Part shown: in pieces, positions 18,147-27,312 of the stretch
Numbering within the stretch: the first letter of the stretch is position 1
How the letters are laid out: each line of letters opens with the position of its first letter
Assembly (NCBI RefSeq): GCF_001704155.1
Contig: NZ_CP016294.1
Location: forward strand, 1,237,501 to 1,301,500
DNA length: 64,000 nt
Reading direction: 5' to 3'
Source: Stenotrophomonas rhizophila
GTDB lineage: Bacteria > Pseudomonadota > Gammaproteobacteria > Xanthomonadales > Xanthomonadaceae
Position numbers and translations under genes: made by a program
Notes under the pieces: generated by a model
Databases searched by the model: none
What the model was told of the DNA's origin: nothing
What the model saw: only the letters and a program-made list of their open reading frames with translations

Positions 18147-19916
18147 TCATTGGTTTGTGTCGATCCAGCGCTCGATGCTGCGCCGGTCGCGTGCGGCCAG
18201 CAGCTTTGGTGCTGCGGCCTGCAGTTCGGACAGATCGCTGTCGCGCACCGCGCGCCGCACCTCCAGCAGCGTGCCGGGGTGCAGGCTGAACTCGGTCAGG
18301 CCGAGCGCGAGCAGCATACGGGTCATGCGCGGGTCGCCGGCAATCTCGCCGCACACCGCCACCGGCACCTCGTGTTCGCGGCCGGTGCGCAGGATGTGCG
18401 CCAGCAGGCGCAGCACCGCCGGGTGCAGTGGCGAATACAGCTCGCCCACCGCTTCATTGTTGCGGTCGGCGGCGAGCAGGTACTGCACCAGATCATTGGT
18501 GCCGATCGACAGGAAGTCGACCAGGTCGATGAAACTTTCCAGCGCGATCGCCGCAGCCGGTACTTCGATCATCGCCCCGAACGGGATGTGCTCGGCCACT
18601 TCGTGGCCCTCGGCGCGCAGCAGCTCGGCCTGCTTGTTCAACCGCCGCCGGACCGCCAGCAGCTCCTCGCGGGTGCTGACCATCGGCAGCAGGATGCGCA
18701 GCTTGCCGTAGGCCGACGCCCGCAGGATCGCACGCAGCTGGGTATCGGCCACCTTCGGCCGGGCCAGCGACAGGCGCACGCCGCGCAGGCCCAGTGCGGG
18801 GTTTTCTTCGTTGCTCAGGGTCAGGCCGGTGCGGTCGGCCTTGTCCGCGCCCAGGTCCAGGGTGCGGATGGTCACCGGTCGCCCGCTCATGCCGAGCGCC
18901 GCATCGCGGTAGGTTTCGAACTGCTCCTGTTCGTCGGGCAGCTCATCGCGCTGCAGGAACAGGAATTCGGTGCGGTACAGGCCGAGCCCGTGCGCGCCCA
19001 GCGCATGCGCCTCGGTGACGTCTTCGCGCGATTCGGCGTTGGCCAGCAGCGCGATCTCCACCTTGTCGCGGGTGCGGCTGGGCTTGCTGCGCAGGCGGCC
19101 CAGCTCGCGCTGTTCGCGCGCCTGGTCGCGCAGGCGGGCGCGGTAATCGCGCAGGTCCGGCGGCAGCGGGTTGACGGTGATCTGGCCGGTGCTGCCGTCG
19201 ATGCCCAGCACGTCGCCATCGGAAATCTTCTGCAGCAGGTTGGGGACGTTGACGATCAGCGGCAGGTGCAGGCTGCGGGCCAGGATCGCGCTGTGCGAGA
19301 GCGCGCTGCCCGCGGCGGTGACGATGCCGACCACGCCGTGCGCCTGCAGCTGGGCCAGCTCGGAAGGCGCGATGTTGTCGCAGACCAGGATTTCACCGGC
19401 CAGCCCCTTCACGTCCGGCGGGCGTTTTTGCAGGAAGGCATGGATGCGGCCGATCACATGGTCCAGGTCGTCCATGCGACTCTTCAGGTAGGCATCGTCC
19501 ATGCCATCGAAGACCTTGGCCAGGCGGTCGCGCTGGACGCGCAGCGCATACCCGGCGCTGTACGGGCCGCTGCGGATCAGCTCGTCCAGGCCGAACAGCA
19601 GTTCGGGGTCGTCCAGCAGCAGCGCATGCAGGTCGAGGAATTCGCCCACTTCCTGGTTCAGCGCACCCTGCAGGCGCTGGCGCAGGTCGTGCATTTCGGC
19701 GCGGGCTGCGTCCACCGCCAGGTGCAGGCGCTGCAGTTCGGCTGCCACTTGGGCCGGGGCGATGCGCTGTTCGGCGACTTCCAGGGCATGCGGCAGGCGC
19801 ACCCGGGCGCGGCCGAGGGCATTGCCACGCGAGGCCCCGTGCCCGGCCAGCAGCAGGGCACCGGACGCGGTCCGTGCCGGTGTGCTGGAACCCGGTCGCG
19901 ACGGTGGCCCCGGCAT
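18147..19916 (-). CDS. ptsI: PTS enzyme I (PEP-protein phosphotransferase)
   Basis: Transfers phosphate from phosphoenolpyruvate to HPr. At 589 residues it has the length of a canonical EI and lacks the GAF domain of EI-Ntr. The phosphorylated His is His208 in GSALSHSAILARS. The PEP-binding barrel contains GLGLYRTEFLFLQRDELP, the conserved SIGTNDLVQY, and the Cys segment VAVCGEIAGD. It lies 2 bases downstream of ptsH. No sugar permease genes accompany it, which points to a regulatory PTS. Confidence 0.95.
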   Translation of the reverse strand: MPGPPSRPGSSTPARTASGALLLAGHGASRGNALGRARVRLPHALEVAEQRIAPAQVAAELQRLHLAVDAARAEMHDLRQRLQGALNQEVGEFLDLHALLLDDPELLFGLDELIRSGPYSAGYALRVQRDRLAKVFDGMDDAYLKSRMDDLDHVIGRIHAFLQKRPPDVKGLAGEILVCDNIAPSELAQLQAHGVVGIVTAAGSALSHSAILARSLHLPLIVNVPNLLQKISDGDVLGIDGSTGQITVNPLPPDLRDYRARLRDQAREQRELGRLRSKPSRTRDKVEIALLANAESREDVTEAHALGAHGLGLYRTEFLFLQRDELPDEQEQFETYRDAALGMSGRPVTIRTLDLGADKADRTGLTLSNEENPALGLRGVRLSLARPKVADTQLRAILRASAYGKLRILLPMVSTREELLAVRRRLNKQAELLRAEGHEVAEHIPFGAMIEVPAAAIALESFIDLVDFLSIGTNDLVQYLLAADRNNEAVGELYSPLHPAVLRLLAHILRTGREHEVPVAVCGEIAGDPRMTRMLLALGLTEFSLHPGTLLEVRRAVRDSDLSELQAAAPKLLAARDRRSIERWIDTNQ

Positions 19917-19918
19917 GC

Positions 19919-20188
19919 TCAGCTGTCCTCGTCGAAGCGTCGCTCGAACAGGGCCACCACTTCGTCCATGGCAGCCGCTTCGTCTTCGCCGTCGATGCGC
20001 ACGGTGACCGGGGTGCCCTGGCCGGCGGCCAGCAGCATCACGCCCATGATGCTCTTGGCGTTGATCTCACGGCCTTTGGCGGCCATGGTCACGTTGCAGC
20101 GGAAGGGCGCCAGCACCTGCACCAGCTTTGCAGTGGCGCGGGCATGCAGGCCCAGGCGGTTGGATACGGTGAGTTCACGTTCAAGCAT
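19919..20188 (-). CDS. ptsH: Phosphocarrier protein HPr
   Basis: An 89-residue phosphocarrier between EI and the EIIA proteins. His15 (SNRLGLHARA) is the EI phosphorylation site and Ser46 (NAKSIMGVM) the HPr-kinase site, both exactly at canonical positions when the start is MLEREL at 20188. That supports this start over a Met six codons upstream. The start overlaps the EIIA gene by 8 bases. Ser46 together with hprK nearby suggests dual control of HPr. Confidence 0.96.
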   Translation of the reverse strand: MLERELTVSNRLGLHARATAKLVQVLAPFRCNVTMAAKGREINAKSIMGVMLLAAGQGTPVTVRIDGEDEAAAMDEVVALFERRFDEDS

Positions 20189-20573
20189 CGTCGACAATCG
20201 CTCCATTGCGAGTGCCCGCCGCCGCAGTGGCGGGCAGTTGATCCAGTCCCTGTTCCGGATAATTCATCACTCGCAACAACATCGGCAGGCTCAGCGCCGA
20301 GACCCGGCGTGCCGGGGTGCCCAGGCGGGCCAGCTGCGCTGCCAGATTGCTCGGGCTGGCGCCATACAGATCGGTCAGGATCAAAACGCCCTCACCGCTG
20401 TCCACGCGCCGCAGGGCGGCCGAGGCAAGCGGGAGCAGGGCATCCATGTCTGCGTCGAACGGTACTTCGAAAGCTTCGGTCTTCAGCGGCAGGTGCCGCA
20501 GGAGTCGGGTCGCCACGTCCAGCAGGGACGTACCGACGCCGGGATGCGTTACAAGGAGAATGCCACAGGTCAT
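20181..20573 (-). CDS. PTS EIIA component, mannose/fructose superfamily
   Basis: A stand-alone IIA-Man domain of 130 residues. The phospho-accepting residue is His10 in ILLVTHPGVG. The family-typical GVLILTDLYGASPSNLA segment follows at mid-length. There are no EIIB/C/D partners in the window, so a signalling role rather than sugar import is likely. It overlaps ptsH by 8 bases and follows rapZ, from which a REP element separates it. Confidence 0.9.
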   Translation of the reverse strand: MTCGILLVTHPGVGTSLLDVATRLLRHLPLKTEAFEVPFDADMDALLPLASAALRRVDSGEGVLILTDLYGASPSNLAAQLARLGTPARRVSALSLPMLLRVMNYPEQGLDQLPATAAAGTRNGAIVDDA

Positions 20574-20616
20574 TGTCGAACGTTAACATCCCAACATGAA
20601 TTGGGGATACACCACG

Positions 20617-20643
20617 GTAGCAACGGACCGTTGGTCCGTTGGC
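20617..20643 (+). repeat. GTAG REP hairpin downstream of rapZ
   Basis: GTAG then an 8-bp stem AACGGACC/GGTCCGTT around GTT, in the gap between rapZ and the EIIA gene. Confidence 0.7.
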
Positions 20644-20648
20644 TTTGA

Positions 20649-21536
20649 TCAATCCAGTTCGCGGTGGAACGTAGCCACTTCTGGCCAGCCCTGGTCGCGC
20701 GCGTGCCGGGCCAGGCGTTCGGCCAGGTACACCGAACGGTGCTTGCCGCCGGTGCAGCCGAAGGCCACGGTGACGTAGCTGCGGGTGTCGTTGCCCAGGC
20801 GGGGCAGCCAGGTATCCAGGAAGTCGATCAGCTGGTCCACGTACTTCTGCACGTCCGGCTGGGTGTCCAGGTACTCGCGCACCGGTGCTTCGCGCCCGGA
20901 CATCGGCCGCAGCTCCGGGTTCCAGTGCGGGTTGGGCAGTACCCGGGCGTCGAACACGAAGTCGGCCTCGGCCGGGACGCCGCGCTTGTAGGCGAACGAT
21001 TCGAACAGCAGCGAGAGCTTGTTGCCGTGGCTGAGCGCGAACTCGGTCACCACCTTGCGGCGCAGCTGGTGCACGTTGAGGGTGGTGGTGTCGATCACCG
21101 CGTCGGCGGCGCGGCGCAGCGGGGCGGTCAGTTCGCGCTCGCGCGCGATCGCTTCGGGCAGCGACAGGCCCAGCTGGCTCAGCGGGTGTCGGCGGCGGGT
21201 GTCGGCGTAGCGCTTGAGCAGCGCTTCATCGGTGGCATCGAAGAACAGCAGCTGCGCGTCCAGCCCGGCCGCCTGGGCGTCTTCGCGCCAGTGCGACAGC
21301 TGGCTCAGGTCGCTCTGGCCGCGTACGTCGATGCCCACGGCCAGGCGGCGCGGGGCGTCGGCATCGTGGCCGGCCAGCAGGCTGCGCACGAAGTCGGGCA
21401 GCAGGTTGATCGGCAGGTTGTCCGAGCAGTAGTAGTCGAGATCTTCGAAGGTCTTCAGCGCCACCGTCTTGCCGGAGCCGGACAGCCCGCTGACGATGAT
21501 CAGGGTGGCGGCGGTGGGTTCGACGGCGGCGTTCAT
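20649..21536 (-). CDS. rapZ: RNase adapter RapZ
   Basis: Nucleotide-binding protein of 295 residues; in E. coli it delivers the sRNA GlmZ to RNase E to tune GlmS. Walker A is [16 protein letters not shown], followed by DNLP. The C-terminal metabolite/RNA-binding domain has FEVFSYKRG-like [11 protein letters not shown], the [10 protein letters not shown] segment and [16 protein letters not shown]. Whether the GlmZ circuit exists in xanthomonads is not shown here. It overlaps hprK by 4 bases. Confidence 0.95.
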   Translation of the reverse strand: MNAAVEPTAATLIIVSGLSGSGKTVALKTFEDLDYYCSDNLPINLLPDFVRSLLAGHDADAPRRLAVGIDVRGQSDLSQLSHWREDAQAAGLDAQLLFFDATDEALLKRYADTRRRHPLSQLGLSLPEAIARERELTAPLRRAADAVIDTTTLNVHQLRRKVVTEFALSHGNKLSLLFESFAYKRGVPAEADFVFDARVLPNPHWNPELRPMSGREAPVREYLDTQPDVQKYVDQLIDFLDTWLPRLGNDTRSYVTVAFGCTGGKHRSVYLAERLARHARDQGWPEVATFHRELD

Positions 21537-22483
21537 GGGGTACGGCGTTCCAGCAGGTTGCTGTGGCGGGCGATGAACATCGCGGCCGGGTCGATGCCCT
21601 TGGTGCGCAGGATGTGCAGTCGGGTGGCCGCCTCGGTCAGCACCGACAGGTTGCGGCCGGGCATCACCGGCAGGGTGATCAGCGGCACGTCCAGGTCCAG
21701 CACGTGGCGGGTGCCGGAATCGCCGGTCAGGCGCTCGTAACCATGGGGGGTGGGTTCGGTCATGGGCTTGGTCAGGTGCACGATGAGCCGAAGGTACTTG
21801 TTCTTCTTTACCGCCGTGTCACCGAACATCTCGCGCACGTTGAGCACGCCCAGCCCGCGCACCTCCAGCAGGTCCTGCAGCAGCTCGGGGCAGGTGCCGT
21901 CGAGCACGTCCGGGGCGATCTGGGTGAACTCGGGCGCATCGTCGGCCACCAGGCGGTGGCCGCGGCTGAGCAGTTCCAGCGCAAGTTCGCTCTTGCCCGA
22001 ACCGGCTTCGCCGGTGATCAGCACGCCGATGGAGTAGATCTCCATGAATACGCCATGCAGGATCACCCGCGGCGCCAGGGTCCGGGCCAGGTGGTAGGAG
22101 AGGTGGTTGAGCAGCTCGTGGCCGCGCTTGGGCGAGATCCACAGCGGGGTCTGCGACTCATCGGCCGCCGCACGCAGGTCTTCCGGGCAGGGCTGGTTGC
22201 GGGTGATCACCAGCGCCAGCGGGTGCGATTGCATGATCCGCTCGATGGTTTCCCAGCGCTGGCGCGAATCCAGCGAATCCAGCCAGGACAGCTCTTCGGT
22301 GCCCAGGATCTGAACTTTGTTGGGGTAGATGGCGTTGAGGTAGCCGGCCAGCGACGGGCGCCGCGACACGGTGTTGCCGGCCTCCAGCTCGCGCCGCTCG
22401 CCCTTCTGCCCGGCCACCCAGCGCAGGCTCAGGCGGTCACGCTGCTGTTCGAACAGTTCACGCGCGGTGATGCTGGTATTCAT
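21533..22483 (-). CDS. hprK: HPr kinase/phosphorylase
   Basis: Bifunctional enzyme that phosphorylates HPr on Ser46 and reverses the reaction; 316 residues. The P-loop [14 protein letters not shown] starts at about residue 158, after an N-terminal Mur ligase-like domain. [11 protein letters not shown] precedes it and a further conserved stretch is [15 protein letters not shown]. It overlaps both rapZ and ptsN by 4 bases, so the three are one translation-coupled block. HprK is less usual in gammaproteobacteria than in Firmicutes but is known in Xanthomonadales. Confidence 0.95.
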   Translation of the reverse strand: MNTSITARELFEQQRDRLSLRWVAGQKGERRELEAGNTVSRRPSLAGYLNAIYPNKVQILGTEELSWLDSLDSRQRWETIERIMQSHPLALVITRNQPCPEDLRAAADESQTPLWISPKRGHELLNHLSYHLARTLAPRVILHGVFMEIYSIGVLITGEAGSGKSELALELLSRGHRLVADDAPEFTQIAPDVLDGTCPELLQDLLEVRGLGVLNVREMFGDTAVKKNKYLRLIVHLTKPMTEPTPHGYERLTGDSGTRHVLDLDVPLITLPVMPGRNLSVLTEAATRLHILRTKGIDPAAMFIARHSNLLERRTP

Positions 22484-22932
22484 GCGGCGCTCGCCGGCGG
22501 GGGAAATTCGATCACCTGGCGCAGTGCCGCCGCATCGCGCGCTTCGCGCAGCGCCTGGCGGATGGCCGGCTCGGAAAACAGCTCGGCCAGCTCGGACAGC
22601 AGCATCAGGTGTTGATGGGTGTAGTGGCTGGGCACGGCGATGGCGAACACCAGGTCCACCGGTTCATCGCCGCCGAAGTCCACCGGGGTCTCCAGCCGCA
22701 GCAGCGCCCCGCGGGGGCGTTCCAGCAGCGGCGCGCGGCCGTGGGGAATGGCGATGCCGTGGCCGATGGCGGTGCTGCCCAGCGTCTCGCGCTCGCGCAG
22801 GTTCGTGTAGAGCAGCTCGGCATTGGCTTCGCGGCAGGCCAGCAGCCGGGCGGCTGCCTTGAGCACACTGTCACGATCGGCGGCCGGCAGCACCTGGGTG
22901 CGCACGGCCGCCAGTAGATCATTCAAAGGCAT
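22480..22932 (-). CDS. ptsN: PTS IIA-Ntr regulatory protein
   Basis: Nitrogen-PTS phosphoacceptor of 150 residues, a regulator of K+ uptake and other processes in model bacteria. The active His is His64 in [12 protein letters not shown]. The LVFAIAVP and [15 protein letters not shown] segments are conserved. It lies 21 bases after hpf and overlaps hprK. It is one of two EIIA proteins in this cluster that could compete for HPr phosphate. Confidence 0.94.
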   Translation of the reverse strand: MPLNDLLAAVRTQVLPAADRDSVLKAAARLLACREANAELLYTNLRERETLGSTAIGHGIAIPHGRAPLLERPRGALLRLETPVDFGGDEPVDLVFAIAVPSHYTHQHLMLLSELAELFSEPAIRQALREARDAAALRQVIEFPPPASAA

Positions 22933-22953
22933 GGAAAGCGGGGAGCGGGGTCG

Positions 22954-23277
22954 TCAGGCGTCATTGTCGCCCAAGGGAGCCGGAACCGGGGCGTGCTGGT
23001 GCTTTTTCTCCTTGTGCTTGATCACCAGCCGGTCCAGCTTGTCGGCGAGCACATCGATGGCCGCATACATGGTCTGGCCGTTGGCTTCGGCGTGGAGGGT
23101 CTGGCCGGGGATGTTCACGCTGGCGTCGACGTGGTGGTCGGGCTTCTGAAGCTTCAGTGTGACCCGCGCGTCGCAATGCTGATCGAAGTGCTTGCCGATC
23201 CGTGCCAGCTTCTCCTCTACGTAGGAATGCAGGGCCGGGGTGACTTCGACATCTTTGCCAAACGTTTCGATGCGCAT
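22954..23277 (-). CDS. hpf: Ribosome hibernation promoting factor
   Basis: A short (107-residue) HPF/YfiA-family protein that binds the 30S subunit and promotes 100S dimers or silences ribosomes in stationary phase. Features are the beta-alpha-beta fold start MRIETFGKDVEVTPALHSYVEEKLARIGKH, the basic VTLKLQKPDHHVDASV and a C-terminal KHKEKKHQ tail. The position between rpoN and ptsN is the classical rpoN-operon arrangement. Confidence 0.94.
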   Translation of the reverse strand: MRIETFGKDVEVTPALHSYVEEKLARIGKHFDQHCDARVTLKLQKPDHHVDASVNIPGQTLHAEANGQTMYAAIDVLADKLDRLVIKHKEKKHQHAPVPAPLGDNDA

Positions 23278-23333
23278 CGGGTTTCTCCTTTGTTCGGATG
23301 AGCCAATGAACCTTGCCGCCAGGCGTGTGAGCG

Positions 23334-24779
23334 TCAGGCGATGCGTACTCGTTCGTGCGAGGCGGAAATGTTCATGGCTTCACGATACTTCGCCACGGTG
23401 CGGCGCGCCACCGGTATTCCCGAGGTCTTGAGCAGGTCAGCCAGCTTGGCGTCAGAAAGCGGCTTGCGCGGGTTCTCGTCGTCGATCAGGCGCCGGATCA
23501 TGGCCTGGATGGCGGTGCTCGAGGCCTCGCCGCCGCTGTCGGTATCGATCCCCGAGGCGAAGAAGGCGCGCAGCGCCAGGGTGCCGCGCGGGGTGCGCAC
23601 GTATTTGCGGGCAATGGCCCGGGAAATGGTCGATTCGTGCAGGCCCAGCTCCCCGGCCACCTCGCGCAGTGTCAGCGGGCGCAGGGCCTGCGCGCCGAAC
23701 TCGAGGAAGGCGGCCTGCTGCTGCAGCAGGCAGCGCATCACCCGCAGCAGGGTCTCGCCACGAGCCTCCAGGCCCTTGAGCAGCCAGCGCGCCTCCTGCA
23801 GGTGGCTGCGCAGGTAGCCGGCGTCGCTTTCGCCACAGCGGCGGATCATCTGTTCATAGCCGCGGTGGATGACCACCTTGGGCCCGGCATGGCCGGCCAG
23901 GGCGGCCCGCCAGCTGCCGTTCTGGCGCCAGACCACGCAGTCGGGCACCACGTAGCTGTCGTGGGCCAGCTCGCCGATCTGGGTGCCCGGGCGCGGGTCC
24001 AGCGAGCGCAGCAGCTGCACGGCGGTGTCCACCGCCTCCACCGGCTCGCGCAGTTCATGGGCAATGCCGGCCACGCCGCTGCGCGGGAGGCGCTCCAGCG
24101 GGCCGTCGGCAATGCGCCGGGCCAGGGCCAGGCCGGGGGTCTGCGGGTCCAGTACGTCCAGCTGCAGCTGCAGGCATTCGCCCAGGCTGCGCGCGCCGAC
24201 CCCGATCGGGTCGAAGCGCTGGATCTGGTGCAGCACGGTGAGGATTTCCGCTTCATCGGCATGAATGGCCGGGAGCAGGGTTTCGGCGATGGCCGACAGC
24301 GGTTCGCGCAGGTAACCGTCGTCCTCGAAGGCATCGATCAGCGCGGCGCCGATGCTGCGGTCGCGGCGGGACAGGTGCGACAGGTGCAGCTGCCACAGCA
24401 GGTGGTCGGCCAGGCTTTCGGTCTCGGCCACGCGCTCGGCGGCGCTGCCGTTGTCGTCATCGTCGAACGAGCCGCCGCTGCTGCCGCTGCTCCAGTCGCC
24501 TTCGCCGGGCGCCCAGTCATCGGCGCCGGAGGGGGCCGAATCGCCGTCGCCGCCGTTGTCGCGTTCGGCCACTTCGGGCGGTCGCTCATCGCTGTCCGGC
24601 GCGGCATCCAGGGTGGGTTCGGCGTTTTCGGCCCAGTCCAGCAGCGGGTTGGTTTCCACCGCCTCGGCGATTTCCAGTTCCAGTTCGGCGCTGGACATCT
24701 GCAACAGCTTGATGGCCTGACGCAGCTGCGGCGTCATGACCAGTTGTTGTCCCAGCGATGTCTGCAGCCGTGCTTTCAT
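23334..24779 (-). CDS. rpoN: RNA polymerase sigma-54 factor
   Basis: Alternative sigma factor that recognises GG-N10-GC (-24/-12) promoters and needs AAA+ activators; 481 residues. Region I is Gln/Leu-rich (SLGQQLVMTPQLRQAIKLLQMS). An acidic low-complexity region II covers about residues 55-110, then the core-binding region and the helix-turn-helix (LREVAGELGLHESTISRAI). The RpoN box appears as ARRTVAKYRE near the C-terminus. It follows lptB with a 41-base gap. Confidence 0.97.
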   Translation of the reverse strand: MKARLQTSLGQQLVMTPQLRQAIKLLQMSSAELELEIAEAVETNPLLDWAENAEPTLDAAPDSDERPPEVAERDNGGDGDSAPSGADDWAPGEGDWSSGSSGGSFDDDDNGSAAERVAETESLADHLLWQLHLSHLSRRDRSIGAALIDAFEDDGYLREPLSAIAETLLPAIHADEAEILTVLHQIQRFDPIGVGARSLGECLQLQLDVLDPQTPGLALARRIADGPLERLPRSGVAGIAHELREPVEAVDTAVQLLRSLDPRPGTQIGELAHDSYVVPDCVVWRQNGSWRAALAGHAGPKVVIHRGYEQMIRRCGESDAGYLRSHLQEARWLLKGLEARGETLLRVMRCLLQQQAAFLEFGAQALRPLTLREVAGELGLHESTISRAIARKYVRTPRGTLALRAFFASGIDTDSGGEASSTAIQAMIRRLIDDENPRKPLSDAKLADLLKTSGIPVARRTVAKYREAMNISASHERVRIA

Positions 24780-24820
24780 GCCTGTGCCGAACGGAGGGAA
24801 GGCGCTGCAGCGGCCGGCGG

Positions 24821-25540
24821 TCAGAGCTTGAAGGTCTCTCCAAGGTACACGCGGCGGACGTCTGCGTTTTCCAGGATCGCGTCTGGTGCCCCCTGCGCCA
24901 GTACGCTGCCTTCGTTGAGGATATACGCGCGGTCGCAGATTCCCAAGGTTTCGCGCACATTGTGGTCGGTGATCAGTACCCCGATGCCACGCTGTTTGAG
25001 GTGCAGGACGATGCGCTGGATCTCGCCGACCGAGATCGGGTCGACGCCGGCGAACGGCTCGTCGAGCAGGATCAGGCGCGGCTTGGCGGCCAGCGCACGG
25101 GCGATTTCGCAGCGGCGGCGCTCACCGCCGGACAGGCTGGCGCCCAGCTGGTCGGCCACGTGGTTGATCTGCAGCTCGTCCAGCAGCGAATTCAGCTCCT
25201 TCTCGCGGCCGGCCTTGTCCAGGTCCTCGCGCAGTTCCAGCACCAGGCGCAGGTTGTCGGCCACGGTGAGCTTGCGGAAGACCGACGGTTCCTGGGGCAG
25301 ATAGCCCACGCCCTGCTTGGCGCGGGTGTACATGGGGTCGGCGGTGATGTCCTTGCCATCCAGCACGATGCTGCCGGCGTCGGCCTCGACCAGGCCCACG
25401 ATCATGTAGAAGCAGGTGGTCTTGCCGGCACCGTTGGGGCCGAGCAGGCCGACCACTTCACCGGCGTCCAGGGTCAGCCCGAATTCCTTCACCACTTCGC
25501 GCTGCTTGTAGCGCTTGCGCAGACCTTTGGCGACGAGCAT
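24821..25540 (-). CDS. lptB: LPS export ABC transporter ATPase LptB
   Basis: Cytoplasmic ATPase of the LptB2FGC complex that extracts LPS from the inner membrane; 239 residues. Walker A is [13 protein letters not shown], the Q-loop [11 protein letters not shown], the ABC signature [12 protein letters not shown] and Walker [14 protein letters not shown]. Its start overlaps the lptA stop by a single base. lptF and lptG lie elsewhere. Confidence 0.97.
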   Translation of the reverse strand: MLVAKGLRKRYKQREVVKEFGLTLDAGEVVGLLGPNGAGKTTCFYMIVGLVEADAGSIVLDGKDITADPMYTRAKQGVGYLPQEPSVFRKLTVADNLRLVLELREDLDKAGREKELNSLLDELQINHVADQLGASLSGGERRRCEIARALAAKPRLILLDEPFAGVDPISVGEIQRIVLHLKQRGIGVLITDHNVRETLGICDRAYILNEGSVLAQGAPDAILENADVRRVYLGETFKL

Positions 25541-26100
25541 TACTTCTTGCTCCCGGCGGTGGGGACGGTGGTCTTGGCCGGGGCAGCGGCCGGCTTGGCG
25601 GCCGGGGCGGCACCCTTGTTCTTGGGCGGGATGACCGTGCGCACGCGCTGTCCGTCGCCGCCGCTGTTCATCTGGCCAGTGGCGGTGTTGTAGGTCATCG
25701 TGCCACCCGAATTGGTGCCCTGCGCGCTCTTGACCGTGTAGTTGCCGGTGAGCACGATGATTTCCTTCTTGATGTCGTAGTCGATCTTGTCGGCCTGGGC
25801 TTCCATCCAGGTGCCGTCATCGAGCTGCTGTTTCATCTTGGCCTGCTTGCCGGTGAACACCGCACGCACCGCTTCACCGTCCTTCATGTGGATGTCGGCC
25901 TGGGCGGAGCGGATGTCGAGCGTGCCCTGGGTGATGGTGACGCCGCCCGACAGGGTGGTGACGCCATCGCCGACCAGCGTTCCGGACTGTGCCCCGGCGT
26001 CGATGGTCATTTCCTGGTTGCGGTCGGAGGTCTTGGCCTGCACGCCGACGGCGGGCACCATCAGGCTGAGGGCGAGGGCAACAGCGTGGAGGGTTTTCAT
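25540..26100 (-). CDS. lptA: LPS transport periplasmic protein LptA
   Basis: Periplasmic bridge protein carrying LPS between LptC and LptDE; 186 residues. A signal peptide (about residues 1-22, [22 protein letters not shown]) precedes an OstA/LptA beta-jellyroll rich in [10 protein letters not shown] and ADKIDYD-type strands. A low-complexity Ala/Lys/Pro tail extends past residue 155. ATG 26100 was chosen because it starts the signal peptide. It lies 65 bases after lptC. Confidence 0.93.
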   Translation of the reverse strand: MKTLHAVALALSLMVPAVGVQAKTSDRNQEMTIDAGAQSGTLVGDGVTTLSGGVTITQGTLDIRSAQADIHMKDGEAVRAVFTGKQAKMKQQLDDGTWMEAQADKIDYDIKKEIIVLTGNYTVKSAQGTNSGGTMTYNTATGQMNSGGDGQRVRTVIPPKNKGAAPAAKPAAAPAKTTVPTAGSKK

Positions 26101-26165
26101 GACGTGGGGCTTTCCTGCCGGATTCGGGGAAACGGCCAAGGCCGTTGTTGAAGTGTGGTGGCGCA

Positions 26166-26726
26166 TCACTGACGGGGCGTGTAACGGCTCTTGACCTGGC
26201 TCAGGAACTGGTAGGTCTTGTCGCTGGAGTTCAGCGCGAAGCCGACGCCGGATTGGGTCATGCCCGGTCGGGTCAGGGTCACCAGTCCATCGGAGGTGGC
26301 GCGGTTTTCCTTGGGGAACACGTCCAGCTGCTCGGTGCGGAACGTGGTCGGTGGAATGCTGGGCACCCGCGGGCTGTCGCCGCTGACGTTGCCGGACAGC
26401 CGCAGCTTGTCGCCGGTGGCGCTGACCCAGCCGGTGTCGCTGCGCAGTTCCCAGTGGTTGCCGTCGCGGTCGGGCAGCAGGAACAGCGGGGTCTGGATGG
26501 TCATGGTCTCGTCGCTGCGGGTGCGTTCCAGCAGCGGTGCGCGCAGCGTGGTCGATTCGCGGCCCTGCTCGTCCAGCGCGATGATCTGGAAATCGTGCAG
26601 CACATAGTCCTTGCTGGCATCGTCGCCCGCGACGATCTCGGCCTTGTCGCGATCGCGCAGCAGGGACCAGCCGCTGAACAACGCAGCCACCAGCAGCAGG
26701 CCACCCAGTGCGGTACGCCAGTTCAT
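26166..26726 (-). CDS. lptC: LPS export protein LptC
   Basis: Bitopic inner-membrane protein that passes LPS from LptBFG to LptA; 186 residues. One N-terminal helix (about 5-23, TALGGLLLVAALFSGWSLL) anchors a periplasmic LptC-type beta-jellyroll (YVLHDFQIIALDEQGRES onward). The start at 26726 overlaps the kdsC stop by 4 bases, coupling Kdo synthesis to LPS transport as in E. coli. Confidence 0.92.
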   Translation of the reverse strand: MNWRTALGGLLLVAALFSGWSLLRDRDKAEIVAGDDASKDYVLHDFQIIALDEQGRESTTLRAPLLERTRSDETMTIQTPLFLLPDRDGNHWELRSDTGWVSATGDKLRLSGNVSGDSPRVPSIPPTTFRTEQLDVFPKENRATSDGLVTLTRPGMTQSGVGFALNSSDKTYQFLSQVKSRYTPRQ

Positions 26727-27271
26727 GCGCCGAACCTCGCCAGGACCGCATCCACGTGGCCCTGCGCGGCCAGCAGCACGTCGCACAGCTCGCGTGCGGC
26801 ACCGCGGCCCCCGTCCAGACGGGTCTGCCAGTGCACGCGTTCGGCGATCCAGGGATGGGCATTGGCCGGCGCCACCGCCAGCCCGACCGCGCACAGCGGG
26901 GCCAGGTCGGGCAGGTCATCGCCCATGAAGGCCACCTGGTCCAGGCCGATGCCGTGCTGGTCGCACAGGGTGCGCACGCTGGCCAGCTTGTCGCCGACCG
27001 CGATCTGGGTGTCGATACCCAGGTCGGCGCCGCGCTTCTGCGCCGACAGGCTGTTGCGCGCGGTGATCAACACGGGGTGGATGCCGTGCTGCTGCAGCAG
27101 TTTCAGGCCAAGTCCGTCCTGCACGTAATACGCCTTGCTCTCGTTGCCATCACGGTCGTAGTAGAGCCGACCGTCGGTGAGTGTGCCGTCCACGTCGAAA
27201 CAGGCCAGCCGGATACGGCCGGCAACGGCATGCAGGTGGGACGGGAAACCGGGCAGCGGGGAGTAGGGCAT
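26723..27271 (-). CDS. kdsC: KDO 8-phosphate phosphatase
   Basis: HAD-superfamily phosphatase releasing Kdo from Kdo-8-phosphate; 182 residues, cytoplasmic. The nucleophile Asp lies in CFDVDGTLTDG (Asp26 and Asp28). Motif II is LITARNS, and the acidic motif III is VAFMGDDLPDLAPL. The protein lacks a cap domain, as in C0 HAD tetramers. It is preceded by kdsD and coupled to lptC. Confidence 0.95.
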   Translation of the reverse strand: MPYSPLPGFPSHLHAVAGRIRLACFDVDGTLTDGRLYYDRDGNESKAYYVQDGLGLKLLQQHGIHPVLITARNSLSAQKRGADLGIDTQIAVGDKLASVRTLCDQHGIGLDQVAFMGDDLPDLAPLCAVGLAVAPANAHPWIAERVHWQTRLDGGRGAARELCDVLLAAQGHVDAVLARFGA

Positions 27272-27312
27272 CAGGAGCGCAGGTCAGCTGAATGGAGGAG
27301 TGTCACTGTGGT

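Noticed and set aside
17940..20648. Long plus-strand open frame opposite ptsI/ptsH
   Set aside because: Shadow frame; ptsI and ptsH on the minus strand have active-site residues at canonical positions.
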